Of a DNA stretch of 64,000 bases, positions 40,001-52,600 are shown in pieces. The DNA is from Panopea generosa. Taxonomy: Eukaryota; Mollusca; Bivalvia; Adapedonta; Hiatellidae. Every line of letters starts with the position of its first letter. The stretch's first letter is position 1. The stretch covers positions 22,683,110 to 22,747,109 of the forward strand of contig CM055896.1 in assembly GCA_029582155.1 (NCBI GenBank), in the 5' to 3' direction. A model generated the notes under the pieces. That model was not told the DNA's origin. It saw only the letters and a list, made by a program, of their open reading frames with translations, and made no database searches. The position numbers and the translations under genes are program-made.

Positions 40001-42310
40001 GTCATGGTCAATACCGACATACAACAAACCTTCATGGTAAATACCGACATACAAAAAACCTTCATGGTAAAAACAGAAAAACAACAAACCTTCATGGTAA
40101 AAACATAAATACAACAATTTGTCATGGTAAATACCGACATGCAACAAACCTTCATGGTAAAAACAGAAATACAACAAACCTTCATGGTAAAAACAGAAAA
40201 ACAACAAACTTTCATGGTCAATACCGAAATACAACAAACTGTCATGGTAAATACCGGCATACAACAAACCTTCATGGTCAATACCGAAATACAACAAACT
40301 GTCATGGTCAATACCGACATACAACAAACTTGCATGGTCAATACCGACATACAGCAATCTGGCATGGTAAATACCGAAAGACAACAAACAGTCATGGTAA
40401 ATACCATAAAACAACAAACTGTAATGGTTAATACCGAAATATAACAAACTGGCATGCTCAATAACGAAATACTACAAATTTTCATAGTAAATACCGAAAT
40501 ACAACAAACTGTCATGGTCAATACTGAAATACAACAAACTGGCATGGTCAATACCGAAATACAACACACTGGCATGTTCAATACCGAAATAAAACAAACC
40601 TTCATGGTCAATAATGAAATACAGCAAACCTTCATGCTAAATGCCGACACACACAACAAACCTTTATTGAAAATACCAAAAGACAACAAACTGTCATGGC
40701 AAATATCGAAATACAACAAACCTTCATGGTAAATACCGACATACAACCAACAATCATGGTAAACACCGAAATACAAGAAACCGTCATGGTAAATACCGAT
40801 AAACAACAAACTATCACGTAAACACTGAAATATAACAAACTGTCATGGTAAATACCGGAATAAAACAAACTGCCATTGTAACTACCAAAATACAACAAAA
40901 ATCATGGTAAACACCGAAATAAAACACACCTTTATGGTAACTTCCGAAATAAACAAACCTTCATGGTAAATACCGAAATATATAAAAAATTACGGTACAT
41001 ACCGAAATATAACAAAAATCATTGTACATACCGAATTACAACAAACCTTCATGGTAATTTTCGAAAAAAAAAAAACATTCGTGGTAAATACCGAAATACA
41101 ACAATTGTATCGTGGTAAATACGGAAATACATCAAACCGTCATGGTAAATACAAAAATACAACAAATCTTCATGGGTACTACCGAAATACAACAAACATT
41201 CATGGTAACTACCGAAATAAACACACTTTCATGATAAATACCGAAATACAACAAACCGCCATGGTAACTACCGAAATAAACAAACCTTCATGGTAAATAC
41301 CAAAAAAACAACAAACATTCATGGTAACTACCGAAATAAATAAACCTTCATGGTAAATACCGAAATACAACACACCTTCATGGTAAATACCAAAATATCA
41401 TGGTTAATACCGAAAAACATCAATTTTTCATGGTAAATACCGAAATACAAAATAAAAATATTCATGGTAAATACCGAAAAACAACAAACCGTCATTGTAA
41501 CTACCGAAATACAACAAACCTTCATCGTAAATTCCGAACTACAACACACCTTTATTGTAAATACTGAAACACAGCAAACCTTCATGGTCAATACCAAAAT
41601 ACAACAAACTGCCGTGATAAATACCGAAATAAAACAAACTGTCATGGTAAATACCGAAATACAACAGAGTGCCATGGTCAATACCAAACTACAACAAATC
41701 TTCAATGTAAATACCGAAACACAATAAACCGTCATTCTAAATACCGAAAAACAACAAACTGTCACGGTATATACAGAAAAACAGCAAACCTTCATCGTAA
41801 ATACCGAAATAAAACAAACTGTCATAGTGAAAAATGAAATACAGCAAACCTTCATGGTAAATATTGAAATAAAACAAAGCTTTATTGTAATTAACGAAAT
41901 TAAAGAAATTGTTATGGTCAATACCGAAATACAACACACATTCATGGTAAATACAGAAATACAACAAACTGTCATAGTAAATACCGAAATACAACAAACC
42001 GTCATGGTAAATACACCAAACTGTCATGGTAAATACCGAAATACATCAAACCGCTATGGTAAACACCGAAATACAACAAATTGCCATAGTACATGCCTAA
42101 ATAAAACAAAACTTCACGGTAAATACTGAAATACACCAAAATGTCATGATAAATACCCAAATGCATCAAACCGCCATGGTAAACACCGAAATACAACAAA
42201 CTGTTATGGTAAATGCCGAAATACAAAACAAATCACCACGTTGAGTTGTAAAATGCAACATATCACCATGGTAAGTTGTAAAATGCAACATATAACACGG
42301 TAAGTTGTAA
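37051..42310. repeat. 30-bp tandem repeat array, about 172 copies
   Basis: Monomer 'acaacaaaccttcatggtaa' + 'ataccgacat' (30 bp). Because 30 is divisible by three and the consensus lacks stops in four of six frames, long frames appear on both strands (up to 341 codons), made of ten-residue repeats such as HTTNLHGKYR and TDIQQTFMVN (plus) or MSVFTMKVCC and YVGIYHEGLL (minus). Blocks of several monomers are themselves repeated, for example 'ccgaaatgacacaaaccttc' at about 37490, 37580, 37730, 37910 and 38000, and a block at 38931 repeated at 39110. Copies from about 40400 onward are increasingly diverged and pass into a 'gtaagttgtaaaatgcaaca' variant at 42240-42310. I judge it non-coding satellite. 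Confidence 0.95.
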
Positions 42311-43470
42311 AATGTGACAAACCACAGAGAGGGGAAGGTATTAGCATTATATTCATAGTAATTATTGATTTATATGAATTCAATTTGTTTAAAGCATTCT
42401 ATTGTTACCACTTTTAAGATTCTGGTGTTAGATTCTGTTTTACGCAGGAGAGAACTTTGAATAATATCGGCATTTTGAGCAGACCTTATCAAAGTGCTAA
42501 GAAGCACGGAACTGCTAATGTAGTAGCAATGTGTTTGTAAATAAATCATTCATATTGCTGGCGAAAATGTTATTCCGTTTTCATTCTTCGTATCCTGCGA
42601 TCCGATGTCATTCATTATCATAAAGGTCATTCACACATTTTATGTAAATGAGATGCAAACTGGAATCACTGCGCACAACTTTTTTTTACACGTGGACTAA
42701 TTCCAAGGAATACATGCTTATGTATCAACGCACATTGTAGGGTAGAAAGTAGTCGTGTCGCTTGTGTTGAGTAATCGCCAAATTGTTATTAACAGCAACC
42801 GGTATCACCATCGACGGTGTATTTTTGTTCGTCGATAAATTATACTGATTATTGTGTAGGACTTGTTGTTCTTCCTTATAACTATAGTGTACGTTGATTG
42901 GACAAAAATCAAGACCTACGTGACTGATTATGACAAACGACACTGTCCATTTCCAGGGAAAGTTAAAAAAAGACTCCTATGAACATTTCGGATTAAAAAA
43001 ACCTATTATAAATTAATAGCGATTGCAATCGTTAATTGATTGTCTAAAACGACCGATTCATCGATTAAAACTTTAGAGTTACTAGCACTACCTGTAAATG
43101 TGCCGTCATAAAATAATAATACAAATTATAATTTTTAAAACAGAGGTAGTATCTAAGAGGAAAGATCACTCTATCTTTGTGTTATGTATTGATATTTAAT
43201 TTATCATATTTCCTCTTGTCGTAATATACATGTTGATTCTAGCAAGTTATGTTATTCCATTTGTATCACCTGTGAATTATTGATTTGTGTTCTCTATATG
43301 TGCATGTTGTATCACTGCAATGGTCACATTGTGTGGTTTTCTCAAATAATTTCGAAGTGTTATGGGATGCGCGGGTAAGTAGCACCCTCTCTTCTACACC
43401 GAAAAAAACACCATAAGACTGCCGCGCTCAGTTTATGTGATTAAAGATTAAACATTTACATTCTTGACTC
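42311..43470. other. Intergenic stretch, no gene seen
   Basis: AT-rich sequence with no recognisable element. A 72-codon minus-strand frame (42725-42943) has no family resemblance. Confidence 0.5.
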
Positions 43471-44700
43471 AGCTATATAAAACTTTATCGCCCATAGCCC
43501 ATTGGCGCACGATCGGTCACTATATAGAACTTTATCGCCCATAGCCAATGGGCGCACGATCGATCACTATATGGAACTTTATCGCCCATAACCCATGGGT
43601 GCACGATCGATCACTATATAGAACTTTATCGCCCATTGCCCATGGGCGCACGATCGGTCACTATATAGAACTTTATCGCCCATAGTCATTGGGCGCACGA
43701 TCGGTCACTATATAGAACTTTATTGCCCATAGCCCATGGGCGCACGATCGATCACAATATGGAACTTTATCGCCCATAGCCCATAGGCGCACGATCGATC
43801 ACTATATAGAACTTTATCGCCCATAGCCAGTGGGCGCACGATCGGTCACTATATAGAACTTTATCGCCCATAGCCAATGGGCGCAAGATCGATCACTATA
43901 TGGAACTTTATCGCCCATAGCCAGTGGGCGCACGATCGGTCACTATATAGAACTTTATCGCCCATAGCCAATGGGCGCAAGATCGATCACTATATGGAAC
44001 TTTATCGCCCATAGCCAATGGGTGCACGATCGATCACTATATGGAACTTTATCGCCCATAGCCCATGGGCGCACGATTGGTCACTATATAGAACTTTATC
44101 GCCCATAGCCCATAGGCGCACGATCGATCACTATATAGAACTTTATCGCCCATAGCTAATGGGCGCACGATCGATCACTATATGGAACTTTATCGCCCAT
44201 AGCCCATGGGCGCACGATCGGTCACTATATGGAACTTTATCGCCCATAGCCCATAGGCGCACGATCGATCACTATATAGAACTTTATCGCCCATAGCTAA
44301 TGGGCGCACGATCGATCACTATATGGAACTTTATCGCCCATAGCCCATGGGCGCACGATCGGTCACTATATAGAACTTTATCGCCCATAGCCAATGGGCG
44401 CAAGATCGATCACTATATGGAACTTTATCGCCCATAGCCCATGGGCGCACGATCGGTCACTATATAGAACTTTATCGCCCATAGCCAATGGGCGCAAGAT
44501 CGATCACTATATGGAACTTTATCGCCCATAGCCAATGGGTGCACGATCGATCACTATATGGAACTTTATCGCCCATAGCCCATGGGCGCACGATTGGTCA
44601 CTATATAGAACTTTATCACCCATAGCCCATGGGCGCACGATCGGTCACTATATAGAACTTTATCGCCCATAGCCCATAGACGCACGACCGGTCACTTTAA
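43471..44700. repeat. 47-bp tandem repeat array, about 26 copies
   Basis: Monomer 'tcactatatagaactttatc', 'gcccatagcccatgggcgca', 'cgatcga' (47 bp). Many copies contain the dyads GCCCATGGGC or CGATCG. 'tatatag' and 'tatatgg' variants alternate. Runs of monomer variants recur at offsets of 141 bp (3 x 47; 'agctaatggg' at 44154 and 44295) and 517 bp (11 x 47; 'gattgg' at 44075 and 44592 with matching preceding monomers). Confidence 0.97.
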
Positions 44701-46887
44701 GCTTTGGATAATTAATATAATTTCAACATCAAGTAGAACTGAGTTCTCATTTCATCTGTTACGATTCAGATTAACTAAGTAGTTGCCGGATCACCAAGAA
44801 TGTAACTTTTACTTTTGCCTTTCCATTAACCAACTTTAATATACACATGCAACAATTAATTTGCCAGTAAAAGGTAATGGATAACGTACACTGGGTGCAT
44901 TAATTATATAAATATAAGGAATGGACTTCATTTGTTGAACTTGATTGGATATGAACTGACGTGCAACGAACAAAGTTTTCATCAATCACTTCCGGGTTAA
45001 CTTTACACATGGTAAGTCCATATCTCATGTACGTTCAGCAGATACAAGTCAATCCTGGACTACTTCCGGTTCTACGATTAGATATTGTTTTAGTATTCGT
45101 TTTTTCCACTTTGGATATGGTAAGTGTTAACCCTTTTATCTTGGAGAGGAGTCAGAAAAGGCTATGTGCAGTGTTAGTTTTATGTTAAATATCCAAAGAC
45201 AAAACACGAATTTAAAAATGACGTTAGTTTGTCTCACCAAACGACACACCTAGGTAAAGTTACAGTATCATTTCCTAGAAAGTACGTATTAAATTACCCC
45301 AGAAACAAGATTACTGTCGGTAAATCGCATATGTGGCTGAATCTAAGCAGGTTATGTTATATCTAACATACGACAAACCGCAGATCCTGGTAAGGTGTAT
45401 ATTAGCGTATAATTTCTGTAATTTGCACCCCCGAGTGACGTTCGTATTTATCAGAATTAATTACACGTTTTCAGTCGTTCGGCGAATTTACCTGGGCAAC
45501 AGAAAGTCAAATCGATATGAAACCTCACTAATTAACAGTACAGCTACAAGATATCGCTGATGTAGGAACGTGTCAACACCGACTGTTACCATGGTAACGG
45601 ACAATCACAGTTACCTGACAGCAAAATAAAAGCAAATAATACTGCAGGTTTGAGGATGGGTGATTTTATAAAAAAAATACTTCTCATGTATTAATGCGTT
45701 TTGACTTGATAGTGTTTATAAAAGAATACAAAACAAACAAGACAACAGCAGTACAAACCAATATACATAATTTAAATATATGTTTTTTATAAATTGAAAT
45801 GAAAAATTAATACAATATTTACATTAAACTTTTTTACCAAGTTTAAAACGAGTCATGGAGTGCGAAGCCAAATCAATCTGGCTAAAATTAGCAATGTTGT
45901 ATTATTTAACACGTGTATGTTAAAATATATTACTCATGACATACAACTCTAACTTTAAAAAACTCTTAGCAATATCATTCAGTTACGGAAAAATAACTGA
46001 ACTCAATAAAGTGTTATGCATAGTTTATTCAAAACGAAATAAACCGCTTAAATCATTTTTGGAAACTTTTTTTAAAATTACTATTAAGATTTAAAATGAA
46101 TAAAAACATAAGATGATAATGTTGCTATAAGATTATGCTATGTCATGATTATGTTAAAAATAACGGTGTAACATAATTGCTGTTGGTTCCAGTGAATAAT
46201 CATTCTGTATTTCACCGAGTGCGCACTAGACTATGATAAGTGCCGATTTCAGTGTCTTACAGTGAAATTTAAAGGATATTTCAATAAAACCATCTTTAAG
46301 ATTGATTAAACAACAAAATCACAATCTATATAACTTCACCGTTTTTTTAACAATATATAAGTCATCAAGTAATCTATATTATTTACCATGGAGCATGAAA
46401 CGAACCCCCTTTCCTATAAATAAATCTTGTACCAAATTCGCGTCCACCGGAACCGTGGTATTGCTGATGTTGCGATCGGCACAATAGATAATCATCGTGT
46501 GTGTACAATAAACGGCAGCATTAATCAATCTGCATGGAAGATAAGCCTCGGCTCTTATCGGATCCATTAAAATGACCAAATGGGAATACAAATGAAGAGA
46601 AATGAAGATAAAATGAGAAGAATCGTACACATAATACCAACGGATTTTTCATCATGATATCTAACAATCAAGGATAAATGTTAAATAAATGACCGCTCGG
46701 ATCTGGAAGCGAATGCCAATTCCAATAACAAAACGCCCGCACATTGTTTGATCAATTTGAAACAATTATTATGAAAGACGTGTATCTGTCACAACGATGA
46801 TTGAGCGACTTGAGGTACTTGGTCATCAATCTAAAAAGCATGAAAAATATGTATGTATATTCACATATTCACGTAATTGCGTAACAA
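44701..46887. other. Intergenic stretch, no gene seen
   Basis: AT-rich. Frames of 61-83 codons exist on both strands but none resembles a protein family. The only specific signal is an RFX-type palindrome at 45585. Confidence 0.5.
45585..45598. promoter_or_regulatory. Perfect RFX/X-box-like palindrome
   Basis: GTTACCATGGTAAC fits the X-box consensus GTNRCC-N2-RGYAAC recognised by RFX transcription factors. No nearby gene is visible, so a regulatory role is only a possibility. An identical 14-mer occurs at 47989. Confidence 0.4.
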
Positions 46888-47015
46888 GCACATGGTCCAG
46901 TAGTACAGCATCGGACCCAGGATCGAGGGATCCAGGTTCGATTCACCAACTGAGCTATGTTTTGTCTTTGAGTAAGACACTTTATCCGCATTTGCTTACT
47001 GGTAAGCTTGATTTG
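46888..47015 (+). mobile_element. tRNA-derived SINE with CORE-like domain
   Basis: A tRNA-like head has an A-box-like 'tggtccagtagtacagc' (46893) and a B box 'ggttcgattca' (46935), about 42 bp apart, as in RNA polymerase III promoters. It is followed by 'tttgtctttgagtaagacac' + 'tttatccgcatttgc', which matches the 'CTTTGGGCAAG.CACTTTA' pattern of the CORE domain shared by CORE-SINEs such as MIR. The tail is poorly defined ('ggtaagcttgatttgtaaga'). The head does not fold into a convincing functional tRNA, so it is a SINE and not a tRNA gene. Confidence 0.7.
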
Positions 47016-49254
47016 TAAGAACTTGTTTCACAATTGGTCTGAAATAAATTCGTTTAAGAAATGCGATTGCTAATGGACAGCTGACAAGTATCCAATATGC
47101 TAGTTTGCTATTCTTTAGTTAACGCTTTTTTAACTTTTGTATTTTAAGATGGATCTAGTTACTGAATATATTTTTTTTCAAAATACGCGTCGCCATTGAT
47201 TGTTCCGTGTTTGTAGGATGTTTGTTTAGTTTTAAAGACAGATGGCCGTTTCAAAAGGTTACCTTTGGCAGTTGTGTTTGGCAGATGGGTAAGTTGTTTA
47301 ATTGGGCGGACGATTATAGAATTAACGCTGCAATAAAGGGACTACACAAATATATTTTTTAGACGAGTTAAAAACGAACAAACGTTTTGAGTTGGTTTTC
47401 TAAACCGGAAGCAGAATAACAATGTGAGTTCTTTGTTTCCTCATAATTTTGTAAACAATTAACAAGCGGAATGTATTTTTTGCAATGAATTATAATATCC
47501 ATGTCTCCAATTAAAATAACTAACTTTAAATGTATTTGTTTGCGACTATATGCGGCTACTTATGGCTAGCGTTGTACTATCACGCTCGATAGCCTAACCT
47601 GATGATATCTTAAAAATAAGAAAAAATATGCTTAATAATATATTATAATTTAAACATGAAGGTAACGAAAAATACAAAAATCACGAATGTATTCACAATA
47701 TTTGATTCTTTATTATACGGCCGGAATGTTACCGAGTTAACGGCAAAATTGTCGGGTTTTAGTATCACCGAGTTGCAATATGATCGAAAACGATGCCATT
47801 TTGTATCAGTAGTAATTATATACCTGTTTACTCGAATCTCAGTAGTACTGGTGCTTTGATCAATTAAAGTTAAACATGCAATATCCTGATCTGTTCATAA
47901 TATATATGGGTTAATTTGGTGATTCGCGCCGCCTTTTAATGAGAAACAATAAGATAACTATATACGTCAGTACTTGCAATATATACCCGTTACCATGGTA
48001 ACGCATAATCCTTGTTTGGATACCTGACAACGAAATCGAAAACATCTACCAAAGCGATACTATCATGTGATGTGTGATACATTTGTAACGGTTTATCACA
48101 TTCGATACTAAGTATTCTTAATGAAGTGGCAATATTGCCAAAATGTGTCATTGGTTTATCCACAAAAATCTTAATCATACACTGGAACTGCTCTGAAACT
48201 TTGTGCCAATCTTTCCATGTAATTTCAACATACAACTCATTGTAAAAATAAAACGGTTTTCACAACACCCTGTAACAGTTATGTATTGGACCATCCTCCA
48301 ATTTTCAAACATCGCCAAAATAAAACGCATACATTTTGGTGAGAATAAAATGAGAATGTATGCTGTTTAAAAAAATATTTTAAATCGTATATCTAATATC
48401 AGATTATTTCCAAATCTTGAATATTTATTGGCTATATAATTAATACATTACTCAAATACAAGAAAACATTTTTTTGGTGTTTTTTTTTTAAACAATTTTT
48501 AAAATTCATTTTCCAAACAAAACTATAAATAATTCTCTACATCTAAGCTAACCTACAAAGGTTCAGAAAATCGCTTTCAGTTACATTTTCTAGGTTTATC
48601 CATAGAACATTTTAAATGTTTGTTAAGTAAAATTTATAATTTGTTATGTGGAGCGTATATGCAAGATACGCATATAAGAGCTTACGCTATACCCTGCGGA
48701 ACTTATATAAAAGAGAATACGAAAACTTTACTAAACATGCGAGCTCGTTAATAGTTTGACATAATATAATGGCTGCAGTTTTATGCTAATCAGGCAACTG
48801 GCACGACTAAGTGTCCTCCCAAAGTCACATGTCAGTGCGTACAGACGATAAGCTAAATAATATTTAAATATTCTCAAAAGTATTATCTTTTTGTGTTCCT
48901 TCTACTTTATCGTGCAGACTGCTTGGTAAATTTGCATATTTATATGGCGAAGGTGATTTGTTTCTCTTGATTTGTTCTTTTAAAGAGACACGCCAAGTGT
49001 TTCTTTAATAGACAAACTCATTTATATGTCCAGGCGTTAGTTTAAACAATATTTTATTCACATAATTATATATATTTAGCTTTCATTTAACAATAAAACA
49101 TACAATTATATTAAACAAATTATGTGTGATACAGAAAAAAGCTTTAGAATGTCCAAACTGATAAATTAATGTATAAGTTAAAATATTGTTTAAATTACAT
49201 GTAAATTAGCATATAAACGTTATTAAAAAATAAAAACTGTTCATGTTACATATA
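47016..49254. other. AT-rich intergenic stretch, no gene seen
   Basis: No recognisable gene or repeat apart from the palindrome at 47989. Frames of 67 and 81 codons (47656-47859 +, 47990-48235 -) show no domain. Confidence 0.5.
47989..48002. promoter_or_regulatory. Second identical RFX/X-box-like palindrome
   Basis: GTTACCATGGTAAC again. Downstream bases also resemble the first site ('tacctgaca.c.aaa' about 15-30 bp further in both), so the two may belong to copies of one diverged repeat. Confidence 0.4.
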
Positions 49255-50140
49255 TATTCTGGTAGAGTATATGACAACTATTGCACAGGCGGGTCATGTT
49301 TTTGATAACTGCTGCATATACATGGGTCAAATGTTTGATAGTTATTGCATATACGGGTCAAATATTCCATAAATATGATAAAGTTGGTAGTTGCTGTATA
49401 GTATGATCTGGATCAACATATTTTATAACTACTGTATATACAAATTGCTTGTTCTTCTATATTAATAAATGCATTTTATCCCCGTCGGATGATTTAAGTT
49501 GTTTCAACATGTTGTACAATTAATACATTTAAATTAGATATTTTATAACTAAAAACCGCAAATACATGTGTAATAAATTCTACATAAACCGAAAATAATC
49601 GATAATTTTTGCATTATACATACATCATGTATTTGACACATGATTTTACATGATAAAGTATTAATATTTGATAATATCATATGGATAACACAAATATAAA
49701 GTATATGTTGAATATTCAGACAAAATATTCAACATTGTTGTGTGTGCTAATTAAATAATCATTCATAAATGGTACATCAACTCATCTCAATCACGAATGT
49801 TATAACATATATAAATACGGATCAGCTAAATTAGATATACGATTACTGTATATACGATGACGTATATGATAAACGCTGCATAAACCTATCGAATAATTGA
49901 TGATTATTCATAATACACAAATCACACATTTGACACATGTTGCATAAACAGTGAAATAGTTGATAATGAATGATACATGTACGGCTAACATATTTCATAA
50001 GTGTTGAATATGCGGATAAAATATTCAACAGTTGTTGGATACACGAGTTAAATACTTTATTAATTTTTAATTAACATATTTTAATGGTATAATTGTAACT
50101 GATATACATGCGGATAAACTAATGTATACGAATTAAATAT
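49255..50140. repeat. Strongly diverged minisatellite of about 32-33 bp
   Basis: Recurrent degenerate units of the form 'gataactgctgcatatac' + 'gggtcaaatattt' are seen at 49298, 49331, about 49420 and in weaker form to about 50060. Two hairpin-forming segments (arms GTTGAATATT/AATATTCAAC, 49707-49733; a near copy at about 50004) fall within it. It looks like an old array that is no longer homogenised. Confidence 0.5.
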
Positions 50141-51029
50141 CACTAAGTCTTTTTAAATATTGTTGTACTTTGAGATCATTTATATATTTCATCAGTTGCC
50201 TACAACACTTTGTCCTGAACATTTAACCTTTGATTTGTTTTATACTTCAAAGTTTAAAACCGGACAATTATTGATCACTGTTAGATATTTTTTTAGCTCT
50301 TAACATTAGAAAGAAAAACACAACAACAACAACAACATTAAATGACAAACAACTATTACATACCTGCTATGGGATAAAGTTGGGATATCCATATCCAAGT
50401 GGAATTCTTCAAAGACATTTAATCCAATACAATAAGCTAGCTCCGTTTAAATATTCCATATAAATGCTTTTCATGAGATACTGGAAGATAATCCAATAAG
50501 CAAAACGAAAACAAACCATGCAACTGGCATCTATTGAACACAGAGCAGTACTGTTTACAAAACAGTCTCACGGCAGCCGCTGTAACATTTCCGTTGCTAG
50601 CCGTTCTGTCGGTTATGAGTGGTCTAACGCAGAATAAATAAAATTATTGATTCGCTATGACATCTGTAATATCATTGACTTTTGACATCACATTCTGTAC
50701 CTTAGCTTAAGTTAAGCATTGCTACAGTGCGACAAGCTTGATAAAAGATGACCCGAGTCTACAGCTGGTAAGATCTGTTATAGGCCGTGAATATCTCCGT
50801 GCAGCTGTGATGTAAAAATCGTTACCATAAAATGTAAATGAGTAAGTTTATTTTTATTCATGGTGGTTATGCGCTTGTTGAATGTGTATTCACAATCAAA
50901 CAGATTGTAAAGGAAAGTATAGATACATATATAACGTACACTATGTCCATCACACTTATTGTTCCTACATTTTATACTTAAATTTTAAATTTATGACGAT
51001 AAGTATACTTTTTATTTGGCACTCTGTCA
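50141..51029. other. Intergenic stretch, no gene seen
   Basis: Contains a short (AAC)n tract near 50319-50335. Otherwise no gene or element is recognised. Confidence 0.5.
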
Positions 51030-51720
51030 TATTTACAGTGGTGTCCATTTAAACCGGTATTTTGATACTGCTACGACGAAGAATCTGGCTACACATCTAT
51101 TATTTACCCGGAAAAAGTTTATAATTTAAATCTAAATCCAGTACAATCCTCAGCAAGTGAAAGTGATCGGGAAGTTACTGAAACAAATAATTGCAAACAA
51201 AGTGAACACTTTGCAAAAGTTGCCAAGATAGCAATGCAACGCTTAGGGTTTTAAAGACGAACATTTAAAAACAATTATGTAGACACTTTTAAAGTTATTT
51301 ATAACACCTGTGAGACCCATAGTGGAATACTATGTGCATTGCTGGAGCCCGTATTATGTGAAAAATCTTATTGAAACCTAAAACTGATAACTAACAAGTG
51401 CAGTATATATCGCCATGTACTGTTGTACTCTTTGATACTAGTTGTGCACGTGGACACGAAATGAAGCTGTTCAAACCAACTCTACATAAAGGACTAACAT
51501 TGGGGACAAACTTTTTTCGCGTCATCAGTAGTTACATGTAGAACGACTTTCCCCAGGATGTTATCGCGTACGATTCAGTGGACACATTCAAACACAGACC
51601 AGCCTCCACTGAATTGAATGATGAAACATGGGACACTAGAGGATGTGTATGCCTAAATCTTAAGTTCCCATAAAATTGTAAGTTGTAAATGTAAATTATA
51701 CCCCATCCAGTAGTCTCGTC
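51030..51720 (+). mobile_element. CR1-like LINE C-terminal fragment
   Basis: Frames read LKLFITPVRPIVEYYVHCWS + PYYVKNLIET (about 51285-51380), then after frameshifts GHEMKLFKPTLHKGLTLGTN and 'DFPQDVIAYDSVDTFKHRPA' (about 51450-51605). This is the usual end of CR1-type reverse transcriptase proteins ('..VRP.LEY...WSP', 'RGH..KL.KP', 'W..LP..VV...SV..FK..LD'). The normal tryptophan before N-D-F-P is a TAG stop. The 3' end 'gtaagttgtaaatgtaaatt' lies about 51675. There is no catalytic domain, so this is a short dead fragment immediately beside the 3' end of the oppositely oriented tyrosine-recombinase element. Confidence 0.75.
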
Positions 51721-51836
51721 CATGGTTTCCTGCGTTCACTTTCCGCCAATGTATCAAGATTCTTGCAATATCAATATAACCCATAGTTCCACAATGGGCA
51801 AAATTTAAGCACGAAGACGTGGTGATTTGAATATAG

Positions 51837-52187
51837 TTATAAAAGAAAACTACAAAGGTTAAATATAAGTTTTGGTTACTTTTATTGGCGAATCTAGGCC
51901 ATGGCATCAATAAGTTTATGAGAATAATCATACAAATATTTATCAGAGAAATAATAAGACAGACATGTATCAATATTATTAAACTATTGAAATTGACTAT
52001 TTGCTGTTTAATGTAGTTACAGCAATTGAAACTTATTGAAACTAATCGAGTGAACTCTGGGAACAGGCGATCATCATATCAGATTGAACTGAATTTACAA
52101 AGTCCTAACATTAATTACATTTAAAACATGTCTGCTTTGGTTAAACTGTTTATGGCACTGGTGACAAGCTGTAAAGCCCGCCACATG
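51837..52187 (-). repeat. Terminal direct repeat B2 of the tyrosine-recombinase element
   Basis: Begins (plus strand) 'ttataaaagaaaactacaaa' and ends 'aaagcccgccacatg'. It matches 52601-52960 over its whole length with scattered substitutions and a few small indels. Position and orientation fit the outer repeat of a B1-A2-B2 split direct repeat. Confidence 0.85.
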
Positions 52188-52600
52188 GTAGGAATAAACA
52201 CACAAGCAAAGATCCACAGTGTCTTTATCTTTAACTCCCACTTTTACCAATGCCAACCATAGAGATGAATATATGTTCCATCTGGTACTGAGGCCACGGC
52301 GGAGTTTAACTGTTAATATGTGTATGACGTTTCTGGTCAAGTGAGATTAACAAAAATCTGTTTCTGAAATAACAAAATAAAACAGTAGAAAAAACATATT
52401 TTTTTTATGGCAGTGGGTGGGTGGGTAACTAGTTTTTCAATTTCAAGCGTAGCAACAATTTTTTTCTTCCCACGATATGCTTATCAGAAATTAAACGGAA
52501 GTTGGGTAGTGAATAGGTTCTACAAAATTTATTATTTTAAAATTGAGTAATGAAAAGTTTCTTCATTAAATTGATTTTATCTTTAAATGATCAAATCTTA
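52188..52600 (-). repeat. Spacer between B repeats, candidate A2 segment
   Basis: About 410 bp between the two direct repeats. Its central part ('agcaacaatttttttcttcc' preceded by 'tcaatttcaagcgt') is similar to a segment at 60260-60305. In Ngaro/PAT-type elements this slot holds A2, a copy of the sequence at the element's 5' end. Assignment is inferred. Confidence 0.45.

Noticed and set aside
46888..46960. Functional tRNA gene
   Set aside because: A and B boxes are present, but I could not form a convincing acceptor stem and the sequence continues into a CORE-like SINE body.
52095..52340. C2H2-like zinc finger (CHQCHKQFNQSRH) on the minus strand in both direct repeats
   Set aside because: The second zinc-binding histidine is missing at the usual spacing, and the segment lies in the non-coding terminal repeats of the retrotransposon.
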